The notes beneath the pieces are model-generated. The model did no database searches and was not told where the DNA came from. It saw nothing but the letters and a program-made list of their open reading frames with translations. This document shows positions 1 to 6,860 of a DNA stretch of 10,344 bases, piece after piece (the stretch's first letter is position 1; every line of letters starts with the position of its first letter). The stretch spans positions 1-10,344 of the forward strand of contig JBEDKD010000401.1 of the NCBI GenBank assembly GCA_041172365.1, written 5' to 3'. The position numbers were made by a program, and so were the translations under genes. This stretch comes from JBEDKD01 sp041172365 (GTDB lineage: Bacteria; Cyanobacteriota; Cyanobacteriia; Cyanobacteriales; Microcoleaceae).

Positions 1-295
1 TTAAGACGGGATAGGTTGGCAGTTGATATTTTTCTTCTGCTAAGGCTGCATAAGCCCGCATCCGTCTTGGCATTTCTGAGCGATAACGTAATTGTAATTC
101 GTTAAGGACAAGAAATTCTCCCAGTTGTGGACTATATACTCGGACCAAGACATCTCCTTCCCGGCTAATCCATTGGAAGTCTGAGTCTATTATATCTCGG
201 ACTTGGAGATTGGGAAATTGTGTCACCCATTGCACCCAGTTAAGGGGTGCTAGGCTGATTAATCTTTTACTACTTATGTCGGCAGTTTTTGTCAT
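1..295 (-). CDS. Rpn-family PD-(D/E)XK nuclease-like protein, 3' end beyond window
   Basis: Reading leftward from ATG at 293-295, the frame stays open for 98 codons to the window edge, so only the N-terminal part is visible. The first in-frame stop upstream is at 308-310, which makes this ATG the only start in that interval. Visible features are a stretch with SKRLISLAP near residues 9-17, FQWISREGDVLVRVYSP around residues 40-56, and EFLVLNELQLRY at 60-71, followed by MPRRMRAYAALAEE. D48 and the E66-x-Q68 pair fit the active site of the Rpn/transposase-31-like branch of PD-(D/E)XK nucleases, and cyanobacteria carry many such proteins. Rpn homologues are DNA nucleases linked to recombination; what this copy does is unknown. 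No Shine-Dalgarno sequence is visible. Family assignment is by remembered motifs, and the C-terminus cannot be judged. Confidence 0.72.
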   Translation of the reverse strand, partial: MTKTADISSKRLISLAPLNWVQWVTQFPNLQVRDIIDSDFQWISREGDVLVRVYSPQLGEFLVLNELQLRYRSEMPRRMRAYAALAEEKYQLPTYPVL

Positions 296-623
296 TTTTA
301 CATATTTTTATTTAGTTTTTTTGCTATTTTTATTATATCTCATTTGGGTGATCTATTTTATCCCAATTTCACCCTTCATGCGGTTAAAATTGCGTCTCTA
401 TGATCTCGCTATTTTAGCCTTGTTTTTAAATAAGTATAACCACGAGACTAATAGGGAGATAATCGACTTTGTTCATAATCAACCGTAATTTTTTGTGACA
501 TTTCTTGATGATTCCTTATTATGCCCGATATGAGGCCAAAAGAGCGCGATCGTTTTGAGGAATCTAAAAAGGAGCCTCTTACTCCCACTGCCAATTTCCG
601 AATTTGAGATACTCCCTAGAAAA
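296..623. other. AT-rich intergenic region without a supported gene
   Basis: These 328 bases lie between the start of the Rpn-like gene and the stop of the WD40 gene. The first half is T-rich on the plus strand, which makes any short reading frame there look hydrophobic. I see no tRNA, no strong terminator with a U-tract for the leftward WD40 transcript, and no mobile element ends. A near-HIP1 sequence (GCGATCGT) occurs at about 546-553. Confidence 0.6.
332..337 (-). promoter_or_regulatory. Possible -10 box of the Rpn-like gene
   Basis: The minus strand reads TATAAT, a perfect -10 hexamer, 36 bases upstream of the ATG at 295. I see no convincing -35 hexamer 16-18 bases further up, and the region is very AT-rich, so chance matches are likely. 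Confidence 0.25.
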
Positions 624-3600
624 TTACTGTTGACAATGGAGCTCTTTATTCCAAAGGATTTGAGAAGTTTCTTTATCCGCATTAGTGTGTAAATAATCTT
701 TAACCCAATTACAAGCATATTTAAGTACATCAAGCCCGATGGAGTCCTGCAAATTCCATAAAATAATTTTGTTATCCGCTCCCGCGGAGGCTAAATATTT
801 ACCATCGGGACTAAACTTCACTTTCCACACTGGACCACTGTGAGCATTAAGAGTAATAATTTCCGTACCATCCGATATACGCCAAAGTTTAATACTGTGA
901 TCCAGACTTCCCGACGCGAGAATATTTCCTTTTGGACTAAATGCCACTGTAAAAACCACTTCTTTATGGCCTGTCAATGTTTTAATCAATTCACCATCTT
1001 TTGTCCAAAGTTTTATGGTTTTATCTGCACTCCCAGACGCGAACATCTTACCATCAGGACTAAAAGCAATACCGACAACATCTTGCTTATGATCTGTGAT
1101 TGTTTTCAGTAATTCTCCCCCAACGGTCCAAATTTTAATCGTTTTGTCTGCACTAACAGAAACTAACCTCTGATTATCGGGACTAAACGTGATATTATAA
1201 ATGCTCCCTTCATGTCCCTTAAGGGTTTTTAATAACTTTCCTTCAAGCGTCCACAATTTGATAGTTTTGTCAAGACTTGCCGAGGCGATTAAATTACCTT
1301 TAGGATTGATCGCGACACCATGAATTCCCATAGTATGATCCGTCATAATTTTGAATTCTTTTCCTTCTTTATTCCAAAAATTTAGGGTATAGTCAAAACT
1401 CCCAGAAACCATGAAATCTCCCTTGGTACTAATGGCCACATCAAGAATAGGTTGAGTATGACCCATAACGCTTTTTAGTTCTTCTCCTTGCAAATTCCAC
1501 CATTTTATCGTTTTATCTACACTGCTAGAAACAATGTTTTTACCGTCTGGAGTAAAGGAAATTCCTAAAACGCGATCGCGATGACCTCGAAAGACAGTCA
1601 CTAAGCTTTCTTTAGTTTTCCAAAGTTTTAAAGTTTTGTCTATACTGGCGGAAACAAGAGTCTTTCCATCAGGACTAAAAGCAATTTGCATCACATCACT
1701 TGTATGACCATTAAAAGTTTTTAACTCTACTCCTTCTCGATTCCAAAATTTAATCGTTTTGTCAAAACTACCAGAGATAATCACTTTCCCATCAGGACTA
1801 AACGCGAGTCCAAAAACAGTCTCACTATGTCCTTTAAGGGTATTTATTAATATCCCCTCTTGTGTCCAAAGTTTAATAGTTTTGTCGGAGCTAGATGACG
1901 CGATCATTTCACCATCAGGACTAAAGACAATATTATTAACAACATCATTATGAGCATTTATCGTTTTAATTTCCTCACCTTCTAAGGTCCAAAATTTAAT
2001 CGTTTTATCCGCACCCGCCGACGCGAGAATTTTGCCATCAGGACTAAATTTAATCGCCATAACAGCCTGGGAATGACCTTTAAAGCTTTTCAAGAGATAA
2101 CCTTCTAAGCTCCAAAGTTTAATGGTTTTGTCATCGCTACAAGTGGCAATATATTGACCATTGGGACTAAAAGTAACTCCCTGGACGACTGAATTATGAT
2201 TGGTAAGGGTTGTGATTAATGTGCCATCAAGTTTCCAAAGTTTAACGGTTTTATCTCCACTAGCAGAAGCTAATATTTTACTATCAGGACTAAAGGCAAC
2301 ACTATAGACGCGATCGCGATGAGCTGGAATGGTTTTAAGTAATGTACCATCGGGTTTCCATAGTTTCACCGTCCCGTCAAAACTGCTCGACGCGATCATT
2401 TTGCCATCGGGACGAAACGCGACACCAAAGACTCCTTTTTCATGGCCTAATAAACGATTATATTCTTGGACTTGATAAGTCGCGACTCCTAGGGCTTCAT
2501 TAACCAGGCGTTCCGTATTTTTATCGACTTTTTTTAACTGTGTTAATTTTTGCTTGGCTTTAATAGCTTCTAAGAGTGCATCGAATCTTTTATCTAAGGC
2601 AAAAAGAGATTCCGAAGTTTGCGCGATCGCGTTAATTTCATTAATTTTGGCCTCCCGTTCACTAATCGTGGCCTTTCCATAGAGCCAGAACGCGGCTAAA
2701 CCGACAAGGGTTGTAATTAATAATCCTATACTAACAGCCGCTAATAATAATCGTTGGAAATGCGCGGTCTTTTTTTCCTGTAATAATCTTTTTTGTTCTT
2801 CGAGAAGTCGGGCTTCCATTTCTTTAGCTTTTTCTGCTTCTAATAAAATTTGCACTCTGCGCCGATCTAAATCCTGACTTGCCCCTAAAAATTGATAATC
2901 TAAATCCGTTAAGCTTTTGCCCTGAGCCCACTGTTGTGCATCTTGTAAAGCCTTGCCCCGTAATAAACGGGATTCATCGGTTTGATGGGACAAAATCCAC
3001 GCGTCAAAAGCTTGTGAATAGGGACGTAATTTGGTTAATTCTTTTTCGACCCACGGTCGATTAAATATTTGTTCATAAATGCTATTTTTCACAGCTAAAA
3101 TATTATTTTGTTTGACAATTAAACCAGATAAAATTAATTCTATCTGTTCCCGGCTATCATCGGAAAAAACATCAATTCCTGCTAAAATATTCTGATAAAT
3201 ACCCAATAATCTCGCGGTGCGTTGACCATTATATTCCAGACGATCGCGAATCGTTCTGAAATGTTCAGGTTCATCTTGAGATTCCCATTTATCAATAACA
3301 TATTTTCGGACAATTGACTCTACCCAAAAAGCCTCCGTTCCGGGTGGTATCATTAACATATCAGAGTTTTTTTCTGAGTCATTGATGGGAGTATCATGTC
3401 TAATTTGTGCCAAATGTAAGACTAATTTACATAATTTTTGTGTTAAAAAAGGTTGTCCATTTGTCCATAATAAAATTTCTTTTAAAATTGTTTGATGGTG
3501 ACTGACTTTTCCTTCTAATCCCTTCGCTAAAGGTGCGGATTCTTCCCAAGAAAAACCCCGGAGCGCGATCGCGGTACCAATATTAAAAGGCGTCCGATTT

Positions 3601-4181
3601 TTATCCGCGATTAAATCCGAAGGAGTCGCGACACCAAAAATAGCAAAAGTCACACGATTATATTCAGGATTAATCGCGCGCTGATTATAACAAAAACGGA
3701 TCAAGGCAAAAAAATCATCAATGGAAAAATTTAAACTTAAAATACTATCAATTTCATCAACAAAAATAATAAGATGATCTTGGCTAAAATGCTTGATTAA
3801 AACCTCTTCAATAAAATCACTTAATCGCTGCACAACGGAAAGTTCTTCTTTTTCTTGCCACCAAGATTTTAGATTAAATTTACCTAAGAGTTTAAACCCC
3901 CGCCATAATTCCGAAACAATACCCTTATACCACTGTTCGGGTGTAATTGTTTCACTACCAATTCGAGTCATATCAAGGGTACTACATTTAAACCCTTCTT
4001 CTTGGAGACGATAACGAGTTCGCACTAAAATGGATGATTTACCCATTTGACGTGAATTTAGCACATAACAAAAATTGCCCGCTTTTAAGGCATTATAAAG
4101 CTCGTTATCCGCTTGACGCACAACATAAGTCGGTGCATCATTACTAAGACTTCCGCCCACTTGATAGATAGAATTTTGCAT
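624..4181 (-). CDS. AAA-like ATPase / transmembrane / 14-repeat WD40 protein
   Basis: This 1185-residue protein has several parts. Residues 8-260 form an AAA-like domain of the cyanobacterial AAA_35 type. Its P-loop is SRQMGKSS (43-50), its Walker B is LIIFVDEID (137-145), and it carries the motifs GGSLSNDAPTYVVRQAD and CYVLNSRQMGKSS. A helical region follows, possibly winged-helix, to about residue 400. Residues 436-475 are charged and probably coiled coil, and residues 478-501 are a single hydrophobic membrane segment. Fourteen WD40 repeats then start at H580, enough for two seven-bladed propellers. The tail (LDVLKYACNWVKDYLHTN) resembles that of other cyanobacterial WD40 proteins, so the 3' end looks intact. 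A GGAG sequence lies 9 bases before ATG. The gene follows the AAA-like/GGDEF gene by 17 bp and is probably cotranscribed with it. A sensing or scaffolding role is inferred; the ligand and partners are unknown. Confidence 0.9.
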   Translation of the reverse strand: MQNSIYQVGGSLSNDAPTYVVRQADNELYNALKAGNFCYVLNSRQMGKSSILVRTRYRLQEEGFKCSTLDMTRIGSETITPEQWYKGIVSELWRGFKLLGKFNLKSWWQEKEELSVVQRLSDFIEEVLIKHFSQDHLIIFVDEIDSILSLNFSIDDFFALIRFCYNQRAINPEYNRVTFAIFGVATPSDLIADKNRTPFNIGTAIALRGFSWEESAPLAKGLEGKVSHHQTILKEILLWTNGQPFLTQKLCKLVLHLAQIRHDTPINDSEKNSDMLMIPPGTEAFWVESIVRKYVIDKWESQDEPEHFRTIRDRLEYNGQRTARLLGIYQNILAGIDVFSDDSREQIELILSGLIVKQNNILAVKNSIYEQIFNRPWVEKELTKLRPYSQAFDAWILSHQTDESRLLRGKALQDAQQWAQGKSLTDLDYQFLGASQDLDRRRVQILLEAEKAKEMEARLLEEQKRLLQEKKTAHFQRLLLAAVSIGLLITTLVGLAAFWLYGKATISEREAKINEINAIAQTSESLFALDKRFDALLEAIKAKQKLTQLKKVDKNTERLVNEALGVATYQVQEYNRLLGHEKGVFGVAFRPDGKMIASSSFDGTVKLWKPDGTLLKTIPAHRDRVYSVAFSPDSKILASASGDKTVKLWKLDGTLITTLTNHNSVVQGVTFSPNGQYIATCSDDKTIKLWSLEGYLLKSFKGHSQAVMAIKFSPDGKILASAGADKTIKFWTLEGEEIKTINAHNDVVNNIVFSPDGEMIASSSSDKTIKLWTQEGILINTLKGHSETVFGLAFSPDGKVIISGSFDKTIKFWNREGVELKTFNGHTSDVMQIAFSPDGKTLVSASIDKTLKLWKTKESLVTVFRGHRDRVLGISFTPDGKNIVSSSVDKTIKWWNLQGEELKSVMGHTQPILDVAISTKGDFMVSGSFDYTLNFWNKEGKEFKIMTDHTMGIHGVAINPKGNLIASASLDKTIKLWTLEGKLLKTLKGHEGSIYNITFSPDNQRLVSVSADKTIKIWTVGGELLKTITDHKQDVVGIAFSPDGKMFASGSADKTIKLWTKDGELIKTLTGHKEVVFTVAFSPKGNILASGSLDHSIKLWRISDGTEIITLNAHSGPVWKVKFSPDGKYLASAGADNKIILWNLQDSIGLDVLKYACNWVKDYLHTNADKETSQILWNKELHCQQ
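720..2444 (-). repeat. Tandem 123-bp WD40-coding repeats
   Basis: Fourteen repeats begin at residues 580, 621, 662, 703, 744, 785, 826, 867, 908, 949, 990, 1031, 1072 and 1114. Twelve of the thirteen steps are exactly 41 residues (123 bp) and one is 42. The core is H-x(3)-V-x-x-(V/I)-x-F-S-P-D-G-K ... S-x-D-K-T-I-K-(L/F)-W. At DNA level the plus-strand string CCATCAGGACTAAA recurs, for example near 1790, 1913 and 2036, spaced 123 bp apart. Repeats 9 and 10 are the most divergent (STKG and NPKG in place of SPDG). Confidence 0.9.
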
Positions 4182-4190
4182 CCTTAATTT

Positions 4191-4194
4191 CTCC
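4191..4194 (-). promoter_or_regulatory. Ribosome binding site of the WD40 gene
   Basis: The minus strand reads GGAG nine bases before the ATG at 4181, inside the 17-bp gap after the upstream stop codon. It supports the chosen start and translation from a shared mRNA. Confidence 0.6.
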
Positions 4195-4198
4195 GATA

Positions 4199-5809
4199 CT
4201 AAGGGATTTGTGGGTGAAGAAAAGATACGCGATCGCGTCCTTCTCTTTTCGATGCAATTAAAGCTTTAATCGCGGCATCTACTAATAGAGAGTAGTCAAG
4301 ATTCCTCATAGGAATTAGAGAAGATACCCCACAACTAACCGTAATAAAAGGTGCTGGCAAACCCAAAAAACGACTCAGATGAGGAATCTTTAAATTCTTA
4401 ATTCTTTCACGGATTATCTCAGCAATTTCGCGCGCGTCTTCTTCCTGATAATAAGGCAGCACAACCACCAATTCATCATCTCGATAACGGGCGATAAAAT
4501 TCTCAGAAATTTTGTGAAGTAAACGCAAGGACGCCGCAATTTTCTCTAAACAATTATCTCCCGCGTCATCCCCTTGACTTTTATTGTAAATTTTGAAGTA
4601 ATCAATATCCAAAATAATTAGAGAAAGAGGTTCCATTTCTTCAGCTAATTTATGCCAAACTTCTTTCAGATAAACTTCAAAACTACCACGATTTGCCAGT
4701 TGAGTAAGTTCATCAAGACGACAAAGTTGTTTTAATTCCATATTTTGTTGTTGCAATTGCACCATAATTTCTGATAACGTCTTATCAACCAAGTTTTGCT
4801 TCTGAAAATATCGCCTATATAATTCACAAGATAACGTACATTGATTTCCATTCAATTTTACTAAACCCATACTTTCTAATTTATAGGCCCGCAAATGATC
4901 GATTTCCACACTGTCAGGAGAATTAATTACCTTGTCTAAAGCTTGGCATAACTCACGCGCATTTTGTAAAGTGTCTAAATGTTCTCGCAAATAACTATGA
5001 TAAATACCCGTAATCTTGGGGGCATCTTCTAATAATTGATCCAGGCTGATTTCAGGAGTATTAACAAGATGATAAAGAGCCTGTCTCACTAGATAAGGAT
5101 GTCCCCCTACCATTGCCATCAATTTTTCGGCTTCGCCATTATTTGTCCAATTCAAACCATGAATCTCAGCGAGCTCTTCTACTTGCTCTAAAGTGAAATC
5201 AGGTAATTTAATGGGCAGTCCTATATTAAAAGGAGATTGATGAATATTGAGGGGGATATAAACTTCTGTATTGTGAACAACAATTAAGCGAAGTTTTTGC
5301 ATAATTTCATCTTGTTTAGCTTCATCATGCCAAGAGCGTAATAAAGGTAAAAAATCCTGGGCAATCGGCTGATACTCAAACAAAACATTAACTTCTTTTA
5401 ATGTTAAAACCAGAGGCCCCTCAATTTGTTCTAACAAATATCCTTGGAAATAGATCGTACAACTCACTTTACTTCCGATCTCTTCATCCCAATAATCATC
5501 CAAGAGAAACTCTAAGTTTAATTGACGAGTAACATTGGCACAAAACCACCGTAAAAATTTATCAATAGATGTAAAAATAGATCGATCAGCTTGACGAAAA
5601 TCTATATTAACAATTTGATATTCTTGGGAACTCGCAAAATCAATAATTCTGAGCAGTAGGGAACTTTTCCCGGTATATTTAGGTGCTTTAATGCGAATTA
5701 TACTCCCCGGTTGTGTGATTTCTTCGCACGCGATCGCTTCTATCGGAGGGCGTTTTACATAGAAAGGTGAATTAAGGGGCACTGGGCCCAAGGGAAATTC
5801 TAAGAGCAT
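4199..5809 (-). CDS. AAA-like domain fused to degenerate GGDEF domain
   Basis: This is a 536-residue, apparently soluble protein. Residues 5-270 match the cyanobacterial AAA-like domain that often sits in front of GGDEF domains (FPLGPVPLNSPFYVKRPP, IRIKAPKYTGKSSL, later QSPFNIGLP and VGGHPYLVRQAL). The P-loop GKSS (47-50) is kept. The Walker B segment reads LVLTLKEVN (133-141), with K138 where an acidic residue is expected. Residues 342-362 may be a short coiled coil. Residues 365-530 form a GGDEF domain that keeps DIDYFK (401-406), but its signature is RDDEL (443-447), no inhibitory RxxD site is visible, and the usual AD-x-ALY-x-AK near the end reads AIKALIASK. An intact version would make cyclic di-GMP; this one is probably catalytically dead and may bind or regulate. 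It is the first gene of a two-gene unit. No strong Shine-Dalgarno sequence is seen. Confidence 0.88.
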   Translation of the reverse strand: MLLEFPLGPVPLNSPFYVKRPPIEAIACEEITQPGSIIRIKAPKYTGKSSLLLRIIDFASSQEYQIVNIDFRQADRSIFTSIDKFLRWFCANVTRQLNLEFLLDDYWDEEIGSKVSCTIYFQGYLLEQIEGPLVLTLKEVNVLFEYQPIAQDFLPLLRSWHDEAKQDEIMQKLRLIVVHNTEVYIPLNIHQSPFNIGLPIKLPDFTLEQVEELAEIHGLNWTNNGEAEKLMAMVGGHPYLVRQALYHLVNTPEISLDQLLEDAPKITGIYHSYLREHLDTLQNARELCQALDKVINSPDSVEIDHLRAYKLESMGLVKLNGNQCTLSCELYRRYFQKQNLVDKTLSEIMVQLQQQNMELKQLCRLDELTQLANRGSFEVYLKEVWHKLAEEMEPLSLIILDIDYFKIYNKSQGDDAGDNCLEKIAASLRLLHKISENFIARYRDDELVVVLPYYQEEDAREIAEIIRERIKNLKIPHLSRFLGLPAPFITVSCGVSSLIPMRNLDYSLLVDAAIKALIASKREGRDRVSFLHPQIP

Positions 5810-5956
5810 TGCACATCACAGGAGATTCGTTAACAGTTAATTTTCCCAGAACTTTTGTCCTGAGAGGAGTACTTTATCAAATGTTTTATGGAAATTAATA
5901 CCAACATACTATAGCAAGTTTAAATCATTCATACAGATTTGTCGGAGTAATTCTCG

Positions 5957-6028
5957 TGCCTACCCCTTATCAATCGGGGCAATCACAGGGGATTAGGGCA
6001 ACCACGGGGGGATTGCCCCTACCAAAGT
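5957..6028. repeat. Palindromic cyanobacterial-type repeat (GGGGCAATC family)
   Basis: GGGGCAATC at 5976-5984 is matched exactly by GATTGCCCC at 6011-6019, giving a 9-bp stem with a 26-base loop. The loop contains further related pieces (GGGGATTAGGGCAACCAC). The edges CCTACCCC (about 5959-5966) and GCCCCTACC (6015-6023) resemble the ends of dispersed palindromes I recall from cyanobacterial genomes. It lies in the 265-bp gap between the GNAT gene and the AAA-like/GGDEF gene. The outer limits are approximate. Confidence 0.6.
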
Positions 6029-6074
6029 ACAAATCCCCACCCTAGGAATTTTATTAACAAATCTATATCTTTTT

Positions 6075-6584
6075 TTAAGCTTTGATGGGATTAATACGGA
6101 GGCCAACAATCACCAAATCTCTTTCAATTCCGTCCAGATCCGCGATTTGAGGAAGATACCCCCATCGAGAGAACCCAAATTTTTCAAACAATCCTAAGCT
6201 GGGGTAATTATGAGCAAAAATAAAACCTAATAAAGTTTTAATCTTCAATTCTGGACTCCGAATAATAGCAGTTTCTAATAATTTTTTTCCGACGCCTTTG
6301 TGATGATATTCGGGTTGAATATAAATACTTAATTCTGCGGTATTTTGATAGGCGGCTCGTCGATAATAAAAATCTTGAAAACTGAGCCAACCGCTAATTA
6401 TATTAGGCTCTGATTCTACCACCCAAATTGGACGGGAAGTAGCCGAATGTTCTCGATACCAATTGAGGCGACTTTCTACTGTAATTGGGGTAATATCTCC
6501 TGTCGCCATCCGACTCGGAATGGATTGATTATAAATCTCGACAATAACTGGTAAATCAGTTTCTCTGGCATCACGAATTTTCAT
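6075..6584 (-). CDS. GNAT N-acetyltransferase, phosphinothricin acetyltransferase-like
   Basis: This 169-residue protein has the GNAT fold pattern. It shows N-terminal IRDARETDLPVIVEIYNQSI (3-22) and the MATGDITP segment (26-33) common in Pat/Bar-like enzymes. Motif A is ELSIYIQPEYHHKGVGKKLL (84-103), where HHKGVGKK is the acetyl-CoA pyrophosphate loop. The C-terminal AHNYPSLGLFEKFGFSRWGYL (124-144) is motif B. It is expected to transfer acetyl from acetyl-CoA to a small amine or amino acid analogue; the substrate cannot be read from the sequence, and the Pat-like name should not be taken as herbicide resistance. Length is normal for the family. No Shine-Dalgarno sequence is seen before the ATG. 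It stands alone, with repeat-bearing gaps of about 270 bp on both sides. Confidence 0.87.
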   Translation of the reverse strand: MKIRDARETDLPVIVEIYNQSIPSRMATGDITPITVESRLNWYREHSATSRPIWVVESEPNIISGWLSFQDFYYRRAAYQNTAELSIYIQPEYHHKGVGKKLLETAIIRSPELKIKTLLGFIFAHNYPSLGLFEKFGFSRWGYLPQIADLDGIERDLVIVGLRINPIKA

Positions 6585-6695
6585 TGTTTTACTGATAAAA
6601 CTAAGTTTTAATTAAAATTATCATGTTTCTGAGTTGACTTTAATAGAGGCTACGAGGGGGAACAACCCGTTTTTGTAAATCCCCCGATGAGATGA

Positions 6696-6762
6696 GGGCG
6701 AAGCATTCGGATGATAAATTCTCGGTTTTGACTCATAGATTCTTCGCCCGAATGCTTTGCCC
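6696..6762. repeat. Palindromic cyanobacterial-type repeat (GGGCGAAGCATTCGG family)
   Basis: GGGCGAAGCATTCGG at 6696-6710 pairs with CCGAATGCTTTGCCC at 6748-6762. Fourteen of 15 bases are complementary and the remaining pair is G-T, with a 37-base loop. I recall this sequence type as a dispersed intergenic repeat in cyanobacterial genomes. It sits between tsaD and the GNAT gene. Confidence 0.7.
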
Positions 6763-6773
6763 CTACCGCGATG

Positions 6774-6836
6774 ATCCCCCTAAATCCCCCTTCACATACA
6801 GGGCTGTGTGCCCGGGGTTATGGGGGATAATTTTTT
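6774..6836. repeat. Long nested hairpin, ATCCCCC...GGGGGAT, followed by T6
   Basis: ATCCCCC (6774-6780) can pair with GGGGGAT (6822-6828). Inside it a second CCCC/GGGG stem (near 6787-6790 and 6814-6817) and an inner CACATA/TGTGTG stem can form. Six T residues follow at 6831-6836 on the plus strand. This looks like a rightward terminator, but no rightward gene precedes it, so I treat it as part of the intergenic repeat. Confidence 0.5.
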
Positions 6837-6860
6837 GTATTGAATACAGGATTATTATCA

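Noticed and set aside
210..488. Rightward 92-codon frame coding for a hydrophobic peptide
   Set aside because: It overlaps the Rpn-like gene antisense, and its hydrophobicity comes from a T-rich intergenic stretch. No ribosome binding site or family resemblance.
540..605. Terminator for the WD40 gene
   Set aside because: Only a 4-bp GAGG/CCTC stem without a U-tract on the minus strand.
479..733. Leftward 84-codon frame overlapping the end of the WD40 gene
   Set aside because: Out of frame with the WD40 gene, low-complexity composition, no recognisable motif or start signal.
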